Below are positions 46,648 to 57,524 of a stretch of 64,000 nucleotides of DNA, one piece after another. The stretch lies in NCBI GenBank assembly GCA_963576475.1, contig OY754973.1, positions 6,849,052 through 6,913,051 on the forward strand, written 5' to 3'. The stretch is from Molanna angustata (lineage: Eukaryota; Arthropoda; Insecta; Trichoptera; Molannidae). The position numbers and the translations under genes are program-made. Under the pieces are notes generated by a model that worked only from the letters and a program-made list of their open reading frames with translations, did no database searches and was not told where the DNA came from. The number at the start of each line of letters is the position of its first letter. The stretch's first letter is position 1.

Positions 46648-47652
46648 ATCATACTAGTTGCATGTAACACATGAGATCCAACTGTCGATAGCAATAGTAT
46701 GTATAGTTGAAGAATAAAAATCAAACTATAAACCCATAAATCCATATTATTGAAAATTTTAACACATGTTGGTATGTATGTCAAGATAGGACAGTATGGA
46801 GGTCAGTCCTCTTTCCTTCCCGGAATATGAAAACAGCATGATGGTTCTGAATGTATGTTTTGATATTGAAAGCCTTTCAAACTATTAAGTCTTCTTACAT
46901 ATTGTGTATAGGCGAACTGCCATATAAATTGTATGAAGCGATGTCGTCACTATATTCAATTTTTATAAAAATTGTTAAAAAAAATTTGAGATGTACAAAT
47001 ACAATGTTAATATTTTTTATAGAAAATTAAATTATCTAGTTGGGGTGTTTCGGCTTTTTTTAAAAAGTTTGGAAATATAGGCAGTTAAACTCATAAATTT
47101 ATAATAAAAAAAATATTTTTCTTAATAAAAAATGTTTGAGAAACCCTGGAATTTAAAAAAAAAATAATTTGAGATTTTGTATTTGTCTATATTTATACCA
47201 ATTTTTACCAATTTTCAGCGTTCTAGCTTTTATGGTTTCTGAGATATATGGAAAAATAAACCAAAATTTCAAAAGTTGATAACCCCTGACTGAAACAAAA
47301 ATTCACAATTCTGAGTATAAAAGTTTTGTAGGCCTATAATTATTTATATATTCTGAAAATTTGGGCTCAGTAAATTGAGCGGATCAAAAGTTATAAGGGG
47401 GGGGGGAGGGACACACGTACACACACACACACCACACACACAGACACACACACAAAACTCACATAAAATGTTCTACTCCGAATTCTGAGTAAATCCATGT
47501 ATGGGAACATATATGCTGCGAGGCCTCTAGTTGGTGTTATTAGCATGCAAAAAGTCCACTACACCATACAAAATTTTCCTTCGTACACGCATCTTGGCTT
47601 AATAATGTCGATTCATTAAGAGAATTGAATTCTCATGAACGAATCGACAGTT
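46648..47652 (+). repeat. Repeat A, copy 3 (most complete)
   Basis: Runs about 1.0 kb from ACTAGTTGCATGTAACACAT through GATCCAACTGTCGATAG, the CCCGGAATATGAAAACAGCA block, the GGCCTATAATTATT block and a G-run plus CACACA patch, to a terminal imperfect palindrome GTCGATTC...GAATCGAC (about 47607-47648) and AGTTGGATAA. Its first half ATCCAACTGTCGAT is inverse to its end. A MITE follows 12 bp later. Confidence 0.85.
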
Positions 47653-47664
47653 GGATAACATCAT

Positions 47665-47792
47665 GGGCGCAAGTCCAGTCAAAGGGTGAAATCAAAACCC
47701 CCATGATTACCCATATCATGGATATAATTATTATTCCATGATACCGGTAATCATAAGGGTTTTGATTCCACCGTTTGTCCGGATTTTCCCCC
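47665..47792. mobile_element. MITE family M, copy 2
   Basis: A 128-bp hairpin: GGGCGCAAGTCCAGTCAAA at 47665 and TTTGTCCGGATTTTCCCCC ending 47792, inner AATCAAAACCCCCATGATTA and TAATCATAAGGGTTTTGATT. It abuts an RTE-type LINE relic on its right. Confidence 0.8.
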
Positions 47793-47799
47793 TTACTGA

Positions 47800-48260
47800 A
47801 GTGTCCAGATGGTTTATAAGGGTCTGAATGACTTGGCTCCACACTTCTTCTTCAGCCAGTTTTTTTTTCCATTCTTGGACATAGGTCTCCCCCTTGATCC
47901 TCCACAACTCCCTGTCTTGGGCACACTGCATCCATCTCCCTCCGGCACATTTCTTGATGTCATCAGACCACCTGGCCTGGGGTCTGCCGACACCTCTTCG
48001 GCTTGTTGTCGGTCGCCATTCTACGATATTTAAGGTCCATTCGAATCCTGGCATCTGGCAATATGCCCAGCCCAGCTCCACTTAAGACCAGTGACCCTTT
48101 CCGCTACATCGGCTACTTTGGTTCTTTCTCTTATCATGACATTCTGAATTTTGTCCCTTATTGAAATACCTATGTAACAACTTTCTCTCCATAGCTCTCT
48201 GTGTCACTAACAGCTTGTGCATTATTCGTTTCGTTAGGCTCCACACTACATACGATAAAT
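47800..48260 (-). pseudogene. RTE-like LINE C-terminal fragment
   Basis: Minus-strand pieces in order: LLVTQRAMERKLL, (frameshift) GISIRDKIQNVMIRERTKVA, KWSWAGHIARC, then (frameshift) VEWRPTTSRRGVGRPQARWS, DDIKKCAGGRW and ETYVQEW. This is the canonical end of RTE ORFs. Two or more frameshifts, no polymerase core. Confidence 0.85.
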
Positions 48261-48359
48261 GTGTCGAAAGAAAATGTCACCAGGAAGATTTTTAACACTG
48301 AGCTCATCTTCATCATATAATGCCAATTCTTTGAAGGAATTACACATAGTCAAGAGTCA

Positions 48360-48680
48360 TACACACTATCACGTCGTGTCCCTTGCCTCATCAGCATTCA
48401 TGCAGTGTCTCATACATGTTCGTTATAATTTCTTACATTTCCCTCATTCAGAATGTGTTTTTCAATGTCGTGTTATTCTTTTCTTATCTTCCTTGTGCGG
48501 CCCCGACCTCTCATTCCATTCCTGTCCGCAATGTATATTTTCTTCGTCAGGCGTTCCTCATTCATTCTCCCCATGTAGCCAAACCATCTCAATGTGTTCA
48601 CTTTCATTCTATTAATAACATCTTTCTCTATTCTAAGTACATTCTTTCCTTATGTCCTCATTTTTCAGTTAGGTATTAAT
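48360..48680 (-). pseudogene. RT1-family LINE, C-terminal relic
   Basis: The inverse of MNEERLTKKIY, RNGMRGR and related words is readable between 48490 and 48680, and the family terminus lies near 48370 (ATCACGTCGTGTCCC). A deletion removes part of the end. Fades out at about 48680. Confidence 0.75.
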
Positions 48681-49450
48681 GTGTTTACACTTACTGTTGT
48701 TCTTGTAATGCCTACACTACAAACCTACATTTCAATATATTAAATGTAAATGCACCAGTAAGGGCGTACATATATGTAAAAATAAATACATATTATTAAA
48801 TAAACTGTATGATTGATATTTTATCAAATTCACACGTATTAAATATAATATTACGTAGGCCGCAACGAGAATAATAGAACAAACTTATGAATATAGAATG
48901 TGTTTGAACACGTAAGAATATTATCATTTATTAAAAACAAATGAGAATCATTTTTTTTATCATTTCTCTCTAAATCCCAGAAATGGTTTGTGCGTGGGTC
49001 GTACATACATAATACACACACACTGTGCAAACAGAATTACGGCTTCGTGCAAACAAAATCTCGGTTGTGTAACCAAAGATTGGCTTTAATTTAGTTTAGT
49101 TGGGTTTATTTTTAACATTTATTCGATATTCGAATTGGCTGTTTATTGTCACAATCAATTTTTGCATTCGATTATATTATTTTTTTACGAAAAATTATTT
49201 TTACTCGCCGACAAAAAATTCTTATAATAGTGTTGAGGATGAAAATATTGATCACGGTTTTGCAAAAAAATTATTGTAAACTCTATTTTTAAAAATATTA
49301 TTTAAAATTGGTCAAAATAACTTAATCGCGCACCAATCTGCACTTAACATTCAACATCTATTGTCCCTTAATAATAAAAAACTCGATTTTCCAAACTGTG
49401 AGAGCATTTTGAAAATTTGGACAGATGAAAGCATAGAGAAGAAATTAACG
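48681..49450. other. AT-rich, unassigned
   Basis: No gene. Homopolymer-rich sequence precedes the large palindrome. Confidence 0.4.
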
Positions 49451-49453
49451 GGT

Positions 49454-50009
49454 ATCTATGGAAAACTAATCAGCTCTAGGTCTATGCACTTTACACATTA
49501 TGATGTAAATATGAAGTCGATTGGACTCATAGTTTGGGCTATAGAGAGGACACAAAAAAATAATTCCGTACGCCGAACGCCATACATACAAACACATCAC
49601 GACGAAACTCACAGTGTGCACTCTCTACATGATACCCGTTGAGAAATTGATGTAAAAAAATACGCTTAAAAATTTGAAATCATGACTCATGACTGAAATT
49701 GTGGAGAGTAATTACGTTGTTTGTAACTATAGTAAACAGTTTTATTGATTTTTTACTCCACACTATGGAATAGAGGAGTCATGATTTCACAATTTTTAAG
49801 CGTATTTTTTTTTACATCAATTTCTCAACGGGTATCATGTAGAGAGTGCATACTGTGAGTTTCGTCATGATGTGTTTGTATGTATGGCGTACGGAAAATC
49901 CTTTTTGTGTCCTCTCTACAGCCCATACTGTAAGTCCGATCGACTTCATATTAACATCATATATGTAAAGTGCATAGACCTAGAGCTGATTAGTTTTCCA
50001 TGGACAACT
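49454..50009. repeat. Large palindrome (family D), arms about 235 bp
   Basis: Left arm 49454-49692 and right arm 49775-50009 are inverted copies: for example GGAAAACTAATCAGCTCTAG with CTAGAGCTGATTAGTTTTCC, and CTCTCTACATGATACCCGTT with AACGGGTATCATGTAGAGAG. The 82-bp centre differs. Scattered D fragments occur at 1255-1325 and 3251-3305. Confidence 0.9.
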
Positions 50010-50057
50010 TTTGATTACATCTCTATGAATTCATCATTTTCGTTGTTTTATTTTTGT

Positions 50058-50910
50058 GTCATCTCTGCAGCCCAAACTATAAGTCCGATTAACTTCATAT
50101 TGATATCATATGTGTTAAGTCCATAAACTTAGAGCTGATTATTTTTCCATAGACAACGGTTCATTTTTTCTCAATGTTTCTTTATGATTTCATCTATTAA
50201 AACTGAAAAAAATGCTCTCACAACCTGGAAATTAGAGATATTTTAATTTCGTTTTAACTATTTATACAACACCAAGAATCTTCATAAAATTGTATTCAAA
50301 GTTGGTCAATGTTAAAAGAAAAAAAAATCAACGGTTTGAAAAATTATATTTTATTAAATTGATTTTTGTATGAAACTTATATGTAACAAGAGAATTTTTT
50401 TATGTTTTACAATGTTCAGTTCTTTGATTTCATATTGATATAAAAATATTAATAACTTGAACTTAGAACTGATTAGCTTTTCATAGATATCATAAAATTT
50501 CTTAATATGATATCACGTGTCAAAATTTTCAAAATGCTCTAACGCTCTTTAAAACAAAATTTATCTGCTTTTATTAAAATATTTCATGCAACATAAGCAT
50601 TATTCACCATACTGCATTAATAGTTTGTCTATCTTAATATAAAAATATACTATCGTTAGAAAATTTATATTCCTGGTAGTAAAATTTAGAATGAATAAAA
50701 ATGTATATTATTATATAAATTTCTTATGTATGGAAAAGTTCAGTAATTTGATTTCATGTTATAATGTAAAGAGCTTGAATGTAGAACTGATTAGCTTTCC
50801 ATAAATAACAAAAAATTTCTTCATATGATATCACGTGTCAAAATTTTCAAATTGCTCTAACGCTCTTTAAAACAAAATTTATCTGCTTTTATTAAAATAT
50901 TTCATACAAC
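50058..50910. repeat. Degenerate direct repeats related to family D
   Basis: 50058-50158 repeats the right arm of the palindrome in direct order (CAGCCCAAACTATAAGTCCG). 50455-50600 and 50765-50910 are direct copies of each other (GATATCACGTGTCAAAATTT, GCTCTAACGCTCTTTAAAAC). 50590-50700 recurs at 53435-53560. Confidence 0.8.
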
Positions 50911-51091
50911 CATAGAATTATAATATACTAGAATTCTCATTCCCATACAAACTCTCGCTGTATAAGAGAAGCCAGCTCTTGTCTATGTATGTGTAATACT
51001 GTCGGTAAGCCTTGTACATATATTACCACTCAGTATGACTGTGTGTGTAAATAATGTTGCAAACAGTTAAAAAAATTCCCTATAAAAATGG

Positions 51092-51452
51092 TGTTAATAA
51101 TTTTACCATACCATACCATCACGCCATTTCCCTATTTGGGGTAGGCAGAGAGAACCGAACGCCAGACTCCTCTCTCTTGACATACATTCCTCGCTTCATT
51201 CACGTCCATACATCGTCTCATACACGCTCTTCTATTATTCTTACTTCTAACATCTCCATCTTTCAAAATCCCATTTATGTGATCGTGCCAACTCTTTCTT
51301 GGCCGACCTCTACTTTTCATTCCTCTTTTATCAGCCTTGTATACTTTTTTTGTCAGACGGTCATCACTCATTCTTTCTATGTGGCCGAACCACCTTAGGG
51401 CATTTATTTTCATCTTACTTACGATATTTCTTTCAATCTGTTAATAATTTTA
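51092..51452 (-). mobile_element. 5'-truncated RT1 LINE with 14-bp target duplication
   Basis: TGTTAATAATTTTA at 51092-51105 and again at 51439-51452 bounds a 333-bp insert. The minus-strand frame is intact: INALRWFGHIERMSDDRLTK, GRPRKSWHDHINGILKDGD, RRACMRRCMDVNEARNVCQE and WRSVLSAYPK. The first codons belong to the target. Confidence 0.92.
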
Positions 51453-51483
51453 ATGTCATCATTTGAGTTAGTAATAAATATAT

Positions 51484-51786
51484 ATTTTTTTACATACATA
51501 CCATCACGCCATATCCCTTACGGGGTAAGCAGAGAGAACCGAGCGCCACACTCCTCTATTTTTGCACACATCTGGCTTCCTTTATATCCATGCATATTGA
51601 ATGAATGAATGATGAACGACTGACCAAAAAAATATACATGGGTGTAAGAGATGGAGTGAATAGCAGGGGCCGCCCCAGAAAGGGACGGCATGACCATGTG
51701 AATGATATTTTGAAAGAAGGAAATATAAGAAGCTTGAAAAATCGACTAGCATGTATGAGACGATTTTTTTTTTACATTTTAATCAT
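51484..51786. mobile_element. 5'-inverted RT1 LINE insertion
   Basis: One RT1 copy in two opposed pieces within a single target duplication. 51496-51597 is the 3' end on the minus strand (GGCGTGATGGTATGT terminus, CMDIKEAR at its upstream edge). 51598-51771 is the adjoining upstream part on the plus strand (MNDERLTKKIYMG, GRPRKGRHDHVNDILKEGN, LACMRR). The pieces join in sequence order with little loss. Flanks share A-T(7-10)-ACAT. This is the structure made by twin priming. Confidence 0.85.
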
Positions 51787-51829
51787 TAAAAATTTTAATG
51801 TTATTATTTGCGTTACATTGTGATGGTTA

Positions 51830-52715
51830 AATTTTTATTTTTTAGTTACTGTATTTACCACGTACAAAGTAAAATTAAGTCAATAGGCCCGCTTTGACGT
51901 TGGATGTTTTTTAGATGTTTTCCATGCCTACTTGCCTCAATATTTCATTATTCTGGTGTCACAAGCCAACATCATACAAACTTGAGAGAACTTGTTATGT
52001 CGCAGGTTTTTGTAAATATATTAATAATTGGGATTTGAGAGAAAAAGAAATATGCATAAATCTTTAATATGATCAAATATGAAATAAAACATTGGATTTA
52101 CAATACAAAACCTCCAATCGGTAATTAATTGAGATATTAAAAAATAGTAAATTATTTTATAATAACAAAAAATAACTAGGATTAGAGGGAATTCGTATTA
52201 ATATAAAATATCGTGTAGGTAATGGATTCGATGGTCTATTTGATTTAATAGTCAAAACGAACAAATTATCTACAAGCACTGCTCCTTTACGTATCTTGCG
52301 ATGCCCTGCTTTTGTTATGTATGTATTTTTTTTTTCAAAATGCTCAGAGCAAATTAATCTTAGTTCCTTTATTTGGTTTCCATGATACGTTTCTTCGAGT
52401 TTTTCTCACGATTTCTGTCCACTTCGACCAGTTTATAGGATCACGTGGAAATCTGAAATGTTTTATCCGTAGACTACGATAAAAATTTTGGATCGAATAA
52501 TTCTTGTTTTTATGCCTAAAAAAACGATATTCTTTTGTATATTATGATACTAACTGTATATTGTGAAAATACTAGAAAACAAAATTGTAATACCTATTTT
52601 TTGGTATTCAAGATCATAATTCAATCAGCACATGACGGCTACCAAACGATTATTACATTGCTAAAGAATTGTTCATTTTGAATAACCAATAAATTATACT
52701 AGGGCATTAATGTTC
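51830..52715. other. AT-rich, unassigned
   Basis: No gene or recognised repeat. Confidence 0.4.
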
Positions 52716-52892
52716 TTTTTTTTTAAGAATGAATATATCCTTACCTTATAACCAGAACATATAGATCCTCATACATTACCCTAAACTAAGCATAAATAGT
52801 AACGAAATAAATGGTGAACGAAATCGGTCGTGACAGGATTCGAAATCGAGACCACTGCGCTAATCAGCGCGCTAACCGCTCTGCTACCACCC
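52716..52892 (-). mobile_element. tRNA-headed SINE (type 2)
   Basis: The minus strand starts GGTAGCAGAGCGGTTAGCGC (A box), continues TCGAATCCTGTCACGACCG (B box), CGTTCACC and a 110-bp AT body, and ends in A's (T-run at 52716-52726). It is the longest copy of this type. Confidence 0.85.
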
Positions 52893-53197
52893 AAATAAAA
52901 TAAATAAATAAAAATAATATAATAAATTAATAACTTTTAAAAGTATTGTTGTATCATCATAAGTTACTAAATTAATATTATAGCACACTTGGTAACACTG
53001 TCATGAAGAAATATCTAAATAATTTTTAAAACAGCCGTTTTCATTATACAGATTATTATGTACTAATCACAAAAATGGGGAAAAAATGTTTGAGAGGTAA
53101 CAACTTTCGGTGGAATGTCATGTTCTTAATGTCGATTCATTTGAATATAACGTATTTATCATTTTTAACTATATTAATAGAAAAACACGATACTTAC

Positions 53198-53392
53198 AAG
53201 TGAAATGAGATTCCCATAATGTTTCCATTATTTCTGGCATAGTTTTTACAACTCGACACTGCACAGTTGGGCATTTTGACCACGTTTTATTTAATAAATA
53301 CGGAGAACGTTTCACGCGGGCGGCCAAATGATTACTGAATATCCTCACGGCAAATGTAACCCAAATTGGAAAACAAAAAGCGGCTTCGTTTA
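53198..53392 (-). CDS. Candidate host exon (internal, 195 bp)
   Basis: On the minus strand TTTGCCTGCAG precedes an open block that ends at CACTT followed by GTAAGTAT, a textbook acceptor and donor. The block is 195 bp with phase 1 at both sides. It encodes NEAAFCFPIWVTFAVRIFSN, KRSPYLLNKTWSKC and MPEIMETLWESHF, with varied composition and no repeat similarity. Symmetric phase-1 exons often carry extracellular modules. I cannot name the protein. No partner exon was identified within the window, so it could be one exon of a long gene or chance. Confidence 0.35.
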
Positions 53393-53434
53393 CTGCAGGC
53401 AAATGATCGTTCTAGTATATTATAATTCTATGCA

Positions 53435-53665
53435 TACAACATAAGCATTCTTCACCATACTGCATTAATAGTTTGTCTATCTTAATATAAAAATATTCTA
53501 TCGTTAGAAAATTTATATTCCTGGTAGTAAAATTTAGAATGAATAAAATATTTCATACAACATAAGCATTCTTTACCATATTGAGATTGTCAACATTTCA
53601 AGAAGAAAAATGAACGCTTACTATGGTTTGGAGAGTTTAGTATTGGCCACAACCCACTCGTTTTA
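53435..53665. repeat. D-related repeat and RT4 3' tail
   Basis: 53435-53560 copies 50590-50700 (CATACTGCATTAATAGTTTG, ATTCCTGGTAGTAAAATTTA). 53583-53660 is the RT4 LINE tail on the minus strand (ACGAGTGGGTTGTGGCCAAT, ACTAAACTCTCC), matching 59495-59570 and 30224-30260. Confidence 0.75.
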
Positions 53666-54118
53666 TGTAAGTTTTTCCAGTTCTTTTTCTGTGTCTGTTT
53701 GATGTATGCCGTATTTAGTCTTACCTGGAATTGTCGAGATGTTTTTCGAAGTCTCAGTTATCCATCGCCTTATGGTCTGCCCACCTGTTGGTCAAATTCA
53801 AATAGGATTGATTGATTTCGAAAGTGATCTCGGAGATTGGGATTTTACCCTCCCCTCTCAAACATTCAGTTTTGTCCATTTTCTCTACTCGGATCTTGTT
53901 CTCTCAATTTTGCAAATTTACCCTCGTCGGCTTTTTATCTAGATTATTTACTGGAATAAAATAATTAAAGTAATTATCATATTTTTTATATTTTTCATAA
54001 TATTTCATAAAAATACAATGAAACTCACGATGTAACATGGTCTTAAATCTTTTTACGTCTATTTAATATATTTTGATAGATATTATGTAAACATGAAATC
54101 ATTGTATCATGTAAAACA
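53666..54118. other. Unassigned; may continue the RT4 relic
   Basis: A 78-codon plus-strand frame at 53706-53942 and the opposite strand both lack recognisable motifs. The region lies just upstream of the RT4 tail on the minus strand, so decayed LINE sequence is likely. Confidence 0.35.
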
Positions 54119-54283
54119 GGGGGGCAAGTCTGGTCAAACGATGGAATCAAAACCCTCATGTATCGTGGATATAATAATATTATGGACTTCTTTAATATCT
54201 CTATAGATATTTATAAGATATTTATATCCACGATATGGTTTATCATGAGGGTTTTGATTCCATAATTTGACCAGACTTACCCC
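54119..54283. mobile_element. MITE family M, copy 3
   Basis: A 165-bp hairpin: GGGGGGCAAGTCTGGTCAAA at 54119 and TTTGACCAGACTTACCCC ending 54283; inner arms GGAATCAAAACCCTCATG and CATGAGGGTTTTGATTCC are a perfect match, and ATCGTGGATATAA pairs further in. Confidence 0.9.
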
Positions 54284-54419
54284 TATGATAAGAAATGAGG
54301 ACACAATGTATGAAAAAGACATACATATTATTTATGGCTCTATAATAATTACACAGGGGAATGTATCTAAGAAAATTGAATAACAAACGAATATTATTAA
54401 GACCTTTGTTTATTTATTT

Positions 54420-55165
54420 TATCCAACTGTCGATTTGACAAAGTATCAAGCCAAGATACGCGAGATTTGTATGCAGGATCTATATTTTTCACGCTTTTTC
54501 CAACTTTGAAGTCAAAAAACACCAACTTAGAGGCTTCGCAGCTTATATGTTCTACATATGGATTTTCTCAGAATTCGGAGTAGAACATTTAGTATGTCTG
54601 CCTGTGTGTGTGTGTCCCTTATAACTTTTGATCCGTCCAATTCACAGAGCCTAATATATAGATAGGCCTACAAAACTTTTATATTCAGTATTTTGAAATT
54701 TCGTTTCAGTCAGGGGTTGTCAACTTTTGAATTTTTACTTTATTTTTCCATATATCTCAGAAACCATAAAAGCTAGAACGCAGGGAATTGTTATAAATAT
54801 AGACAAAAACAAAATCTCAAATTTGTGTTAAAAAAATCCAGAGTTTCTCAAAGATTTTTTATGATAAATTTATGTGTTTAACTGCCTATATTTTCAAAGT
54901 TACACTACACAATATCTCACTCAATAGTTTGATACCTACTTAATATCCAAACATACATACATACCATCATGCTGTTTTTATATTCTGGCTAGGAAAAAAG
55001 GCAGACCTCCATACTACCTTATCCTGACCCTGACACCTACATGTTTTATAAAGAAATCAAAATATCTTAAAATGTTTATAAATTTGTGTTTATACTTTGG
55101 TACGTATTCTTCATTTATATATAGGTACTATCGCCATCATCTCATGTGTTACATGCAACTAGTAA
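54420..55165 (-). repeat. Repeat A, copy 4 (inverted)
   Basis: Runs from ATCCAACTGTCGAT (54421, the inverse terminus) through AACACCAACTTAGAGGCTTC, TGTGTGTGTGTCCCTTATAA and CATAAAAGCTAGAACGC to ATGTGTTACATGCAACTAGT at 55146-55165. The start motif is altered here (ATGATGGCGATAG on the minus strand), and an internal stretch near 54903 is deleted. Confidence 0.85.
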
Positions 55166-55669
55166 TATAAAAAATGTCACGTTCAGTCATCTATACTGAC
55201 GCCCCGCCGCGAGAAACATGGTATTCATTCCATCACTTCATAGCCCACAATGTGGAGTACCCAGCGACAGGTGTGAATTCCCTTGTAAAATAATTTACGA
55301 TACATGATCCAACACCCAGTATTGTCTCATCTTGAATGTCACTACATTCATAATTTTCTATTACCGGCTCTTACGGGACATCCGAAAATTATGCTAATAT
55401 AAAATAATGGATGCACTATTCTAAGCCGGTGCCTAACTACGATTTAGGCTTGATATATGTTATTCTTATTGTTTTCGTGTAGCTAGTAGGTACCTACATC
55501 ATGTTGGTACTTCGTTATCTGCTGTTTCAATTTACTGCTACTGTAAACTACGGCTTATGTAGCCCAACAATTAAATTAAACTTGTTAAAATTACGTTTTA
55601 AGAAAACGAAATAACGTAGATATATACCTTGGTAGGTACATACATTAGCTCGACCGGCTCTCTTATTAC
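55166..55669. other. Unassigned sequence
   Basis: No gene recognised. A GC-richer patch (CTGACGCCCCGCCGCGAG) lies near 55196-55213. Confidence 0.35.
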
Positions 55670-56060
55670 TCCTCACTACCCCAAGGAGATATAGTGGGAA
55701 GTTATGAGTTCTTAATTTTTAACGTTATTTTTTTAATGCAGATTATCAACAAGTATCATGCTGATATTGTATTCTGAAAGTTTTATCACAATATATCTTG
55801 AGTGTGTGTGTGCTGTGAACTATGTTCTATGTACGTCGTGTTTATTCTACTTAATCGATTATAAACTAAAGTACTTACTCGATTCTTTTCAAATTTTGAT
55901 AATGTGTATATCTAATACTCGCTTAGACCCCATTAGATTTTGAAGTATATCTGATTAGTACTTCTAAATATTTTTAATTGTCAAATATTTCATTGACCCC
56001 AAGCTCAGCAAACGTATAATTTCAAATAAAAATATCAAGGGCACATCATTTTTATAAAAT
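55670..56060 (-). repeat. Repeat B, copy 2 (inverted)
   Basis: Inverse of 30478-30790: CCCCAAGGAGATATAGTGGG, GTATCATGCTGATATTGTAT, a TGTGTGTG patch, ACTAAAGTACTTACTCGATT and CTCGCTTAGACCCCATTAGA, continuing to GACCCCAAGCTCAGCAAACG. Confidence 0.75.
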
Positions 56061-56104
56061 GGCGTTAAAGAATTGGGAAGTTTTTATAATAAAATACTTA
56101 CTTA

Positions 56105-56740
56105 CTTAGCCTCTTCTTGAGTCCAGTATTGGACAAAGGCCTCCCGCTTGGACTTCCACTGGTCTCTATACTGTGCCATTCTTCGACATTCAGGACCTGC
56201 CACTTTTTTGATGTCATCGGACCATCTGGTCTGGGGCCTTCCCACGCTTCTGCTTCCTGTTCTTGGCCTCCAGTCCATCACAACTTATGTCCATCGATCG
56301 TCCGACATCCGAGATATATGACCCACCCAACTCCACTTTAACTCCGTTATTCTTTTGGCCACATCCGCTACTCCTTTGTTCTTCCTAATCCATTCATTAG
56401 CTTTGTGGTCCCTTAGCGAGATATTCAACATTCTTTTTTCTATCGCTCTTTGTGTAACCCTTAACTTTTCTATCATTCGCTTAGTCAATGCAGATGTTTC
56501 AAAGCCGTAAGTGAGCACAGGGAGTACGCAAGGGTCAAAAACTTTTTTCTTTAAGTGGATTGGGATATTTTTAGATTTCAGAACATTTGATAATTTGCTG
56601 AACGCAGCCCATCCTAGACCTCTTCTTCTTTCTAGTTTAGCTTCTACTCTGCCAATATCTTGACCATCAATTTGAATGCTTTGTGGAGTGACTTGGCAGT
56701 GAGGTTATAGCGTTGGCCAGAACCAACTCTCAATTTTCTA
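56105..56740 (-). pseudogene. RTE-like LINE C-terminal ORF relic
   Basis: The minus strand gives a long, nearly clean stretch: DIGRVEAKLERRRGLGWAAF, FDPCVLPVLTYGFETSALTK, LRVTQRAIEKRMLNISLRD, DVAKRITELKWSWVGHISRM and DDRWT, then after a stop and frameshift GRPQTRWSDDIKKVAGPE and AFVQYW. These are the standard RTE C-terminal blocks in order. The polymerase YADD region is missing. Confidence 0.9.
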
Positions 56741-56744
56741 TAGT

Positions 56745-57520
56745 ATAATATACACACAACAGCGGAAAAAATAATGGCTCATACTAGTGTTTACTTATCT
56801 CCTCCTGGAGAAAACTTCTTGTAAGTATGTACCTTTATGTAGGTACATACATTGGTGGTTTTTTACGACTTTGCCGCCTTCATTTTGTGCGCCTCTCTAA
56901 ATGGAGGGGGGGGGGAGGGAATTCAAGGATGTGGATTATCAAAATGGAAAACATCCATTTTGACTATAATAAATAATATTATGTTCGTTTTATCGGATAT
57001 CTTTACTTTTAGACTTATCGTCTTCGCCCACAACCGTGTGCAGATATACGAGTTGGTATATACGCAACCTGTTACCGTGGATGTTGAATATACGGAGTAC
57101 ATACTAAAATTTACGTAAATCCACAGTTTTTGTGTAAACGAGAGTGGAAAATTTTAAATTATATTAATTAATATTTCTTTATGTTTAATATTTCACATAT
57201 TGCAATATATATTGAGTAAAAAAAATATAACATACTAATAAATCTGCTTTTGTACAATTTGGAGTTATAATATGCGTTCTGTTGCGAAGCGTTTCGTGTG
57301 GTATTCTCATTATTTGTTTGATTAAATTATTTGCTGTTCTTCTACTAAACAACTTTGATGCATATCTTAAGGCCACACAGGCACTTAGATTTTTTAGCGA
57401 GTTGTACCCTAATTCTCGTACTGAAGTAAAAGCAGTGGGGTTCGTCCCGTTGTGCGTTGTACATGTTGTACGACTTGTCTAGCGCGAAACAGTAACTGAC
57501 GTAATCGGCAATATGAAATG
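56745..57520. other. AT-rich, unassigned
   Basis: Contains a G-run at 56904-56916 and a short plus-strand frame (57282-57482) without motifs. No gene. Confidence 0.35.
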
Positions 57521-57524
57521 TATA

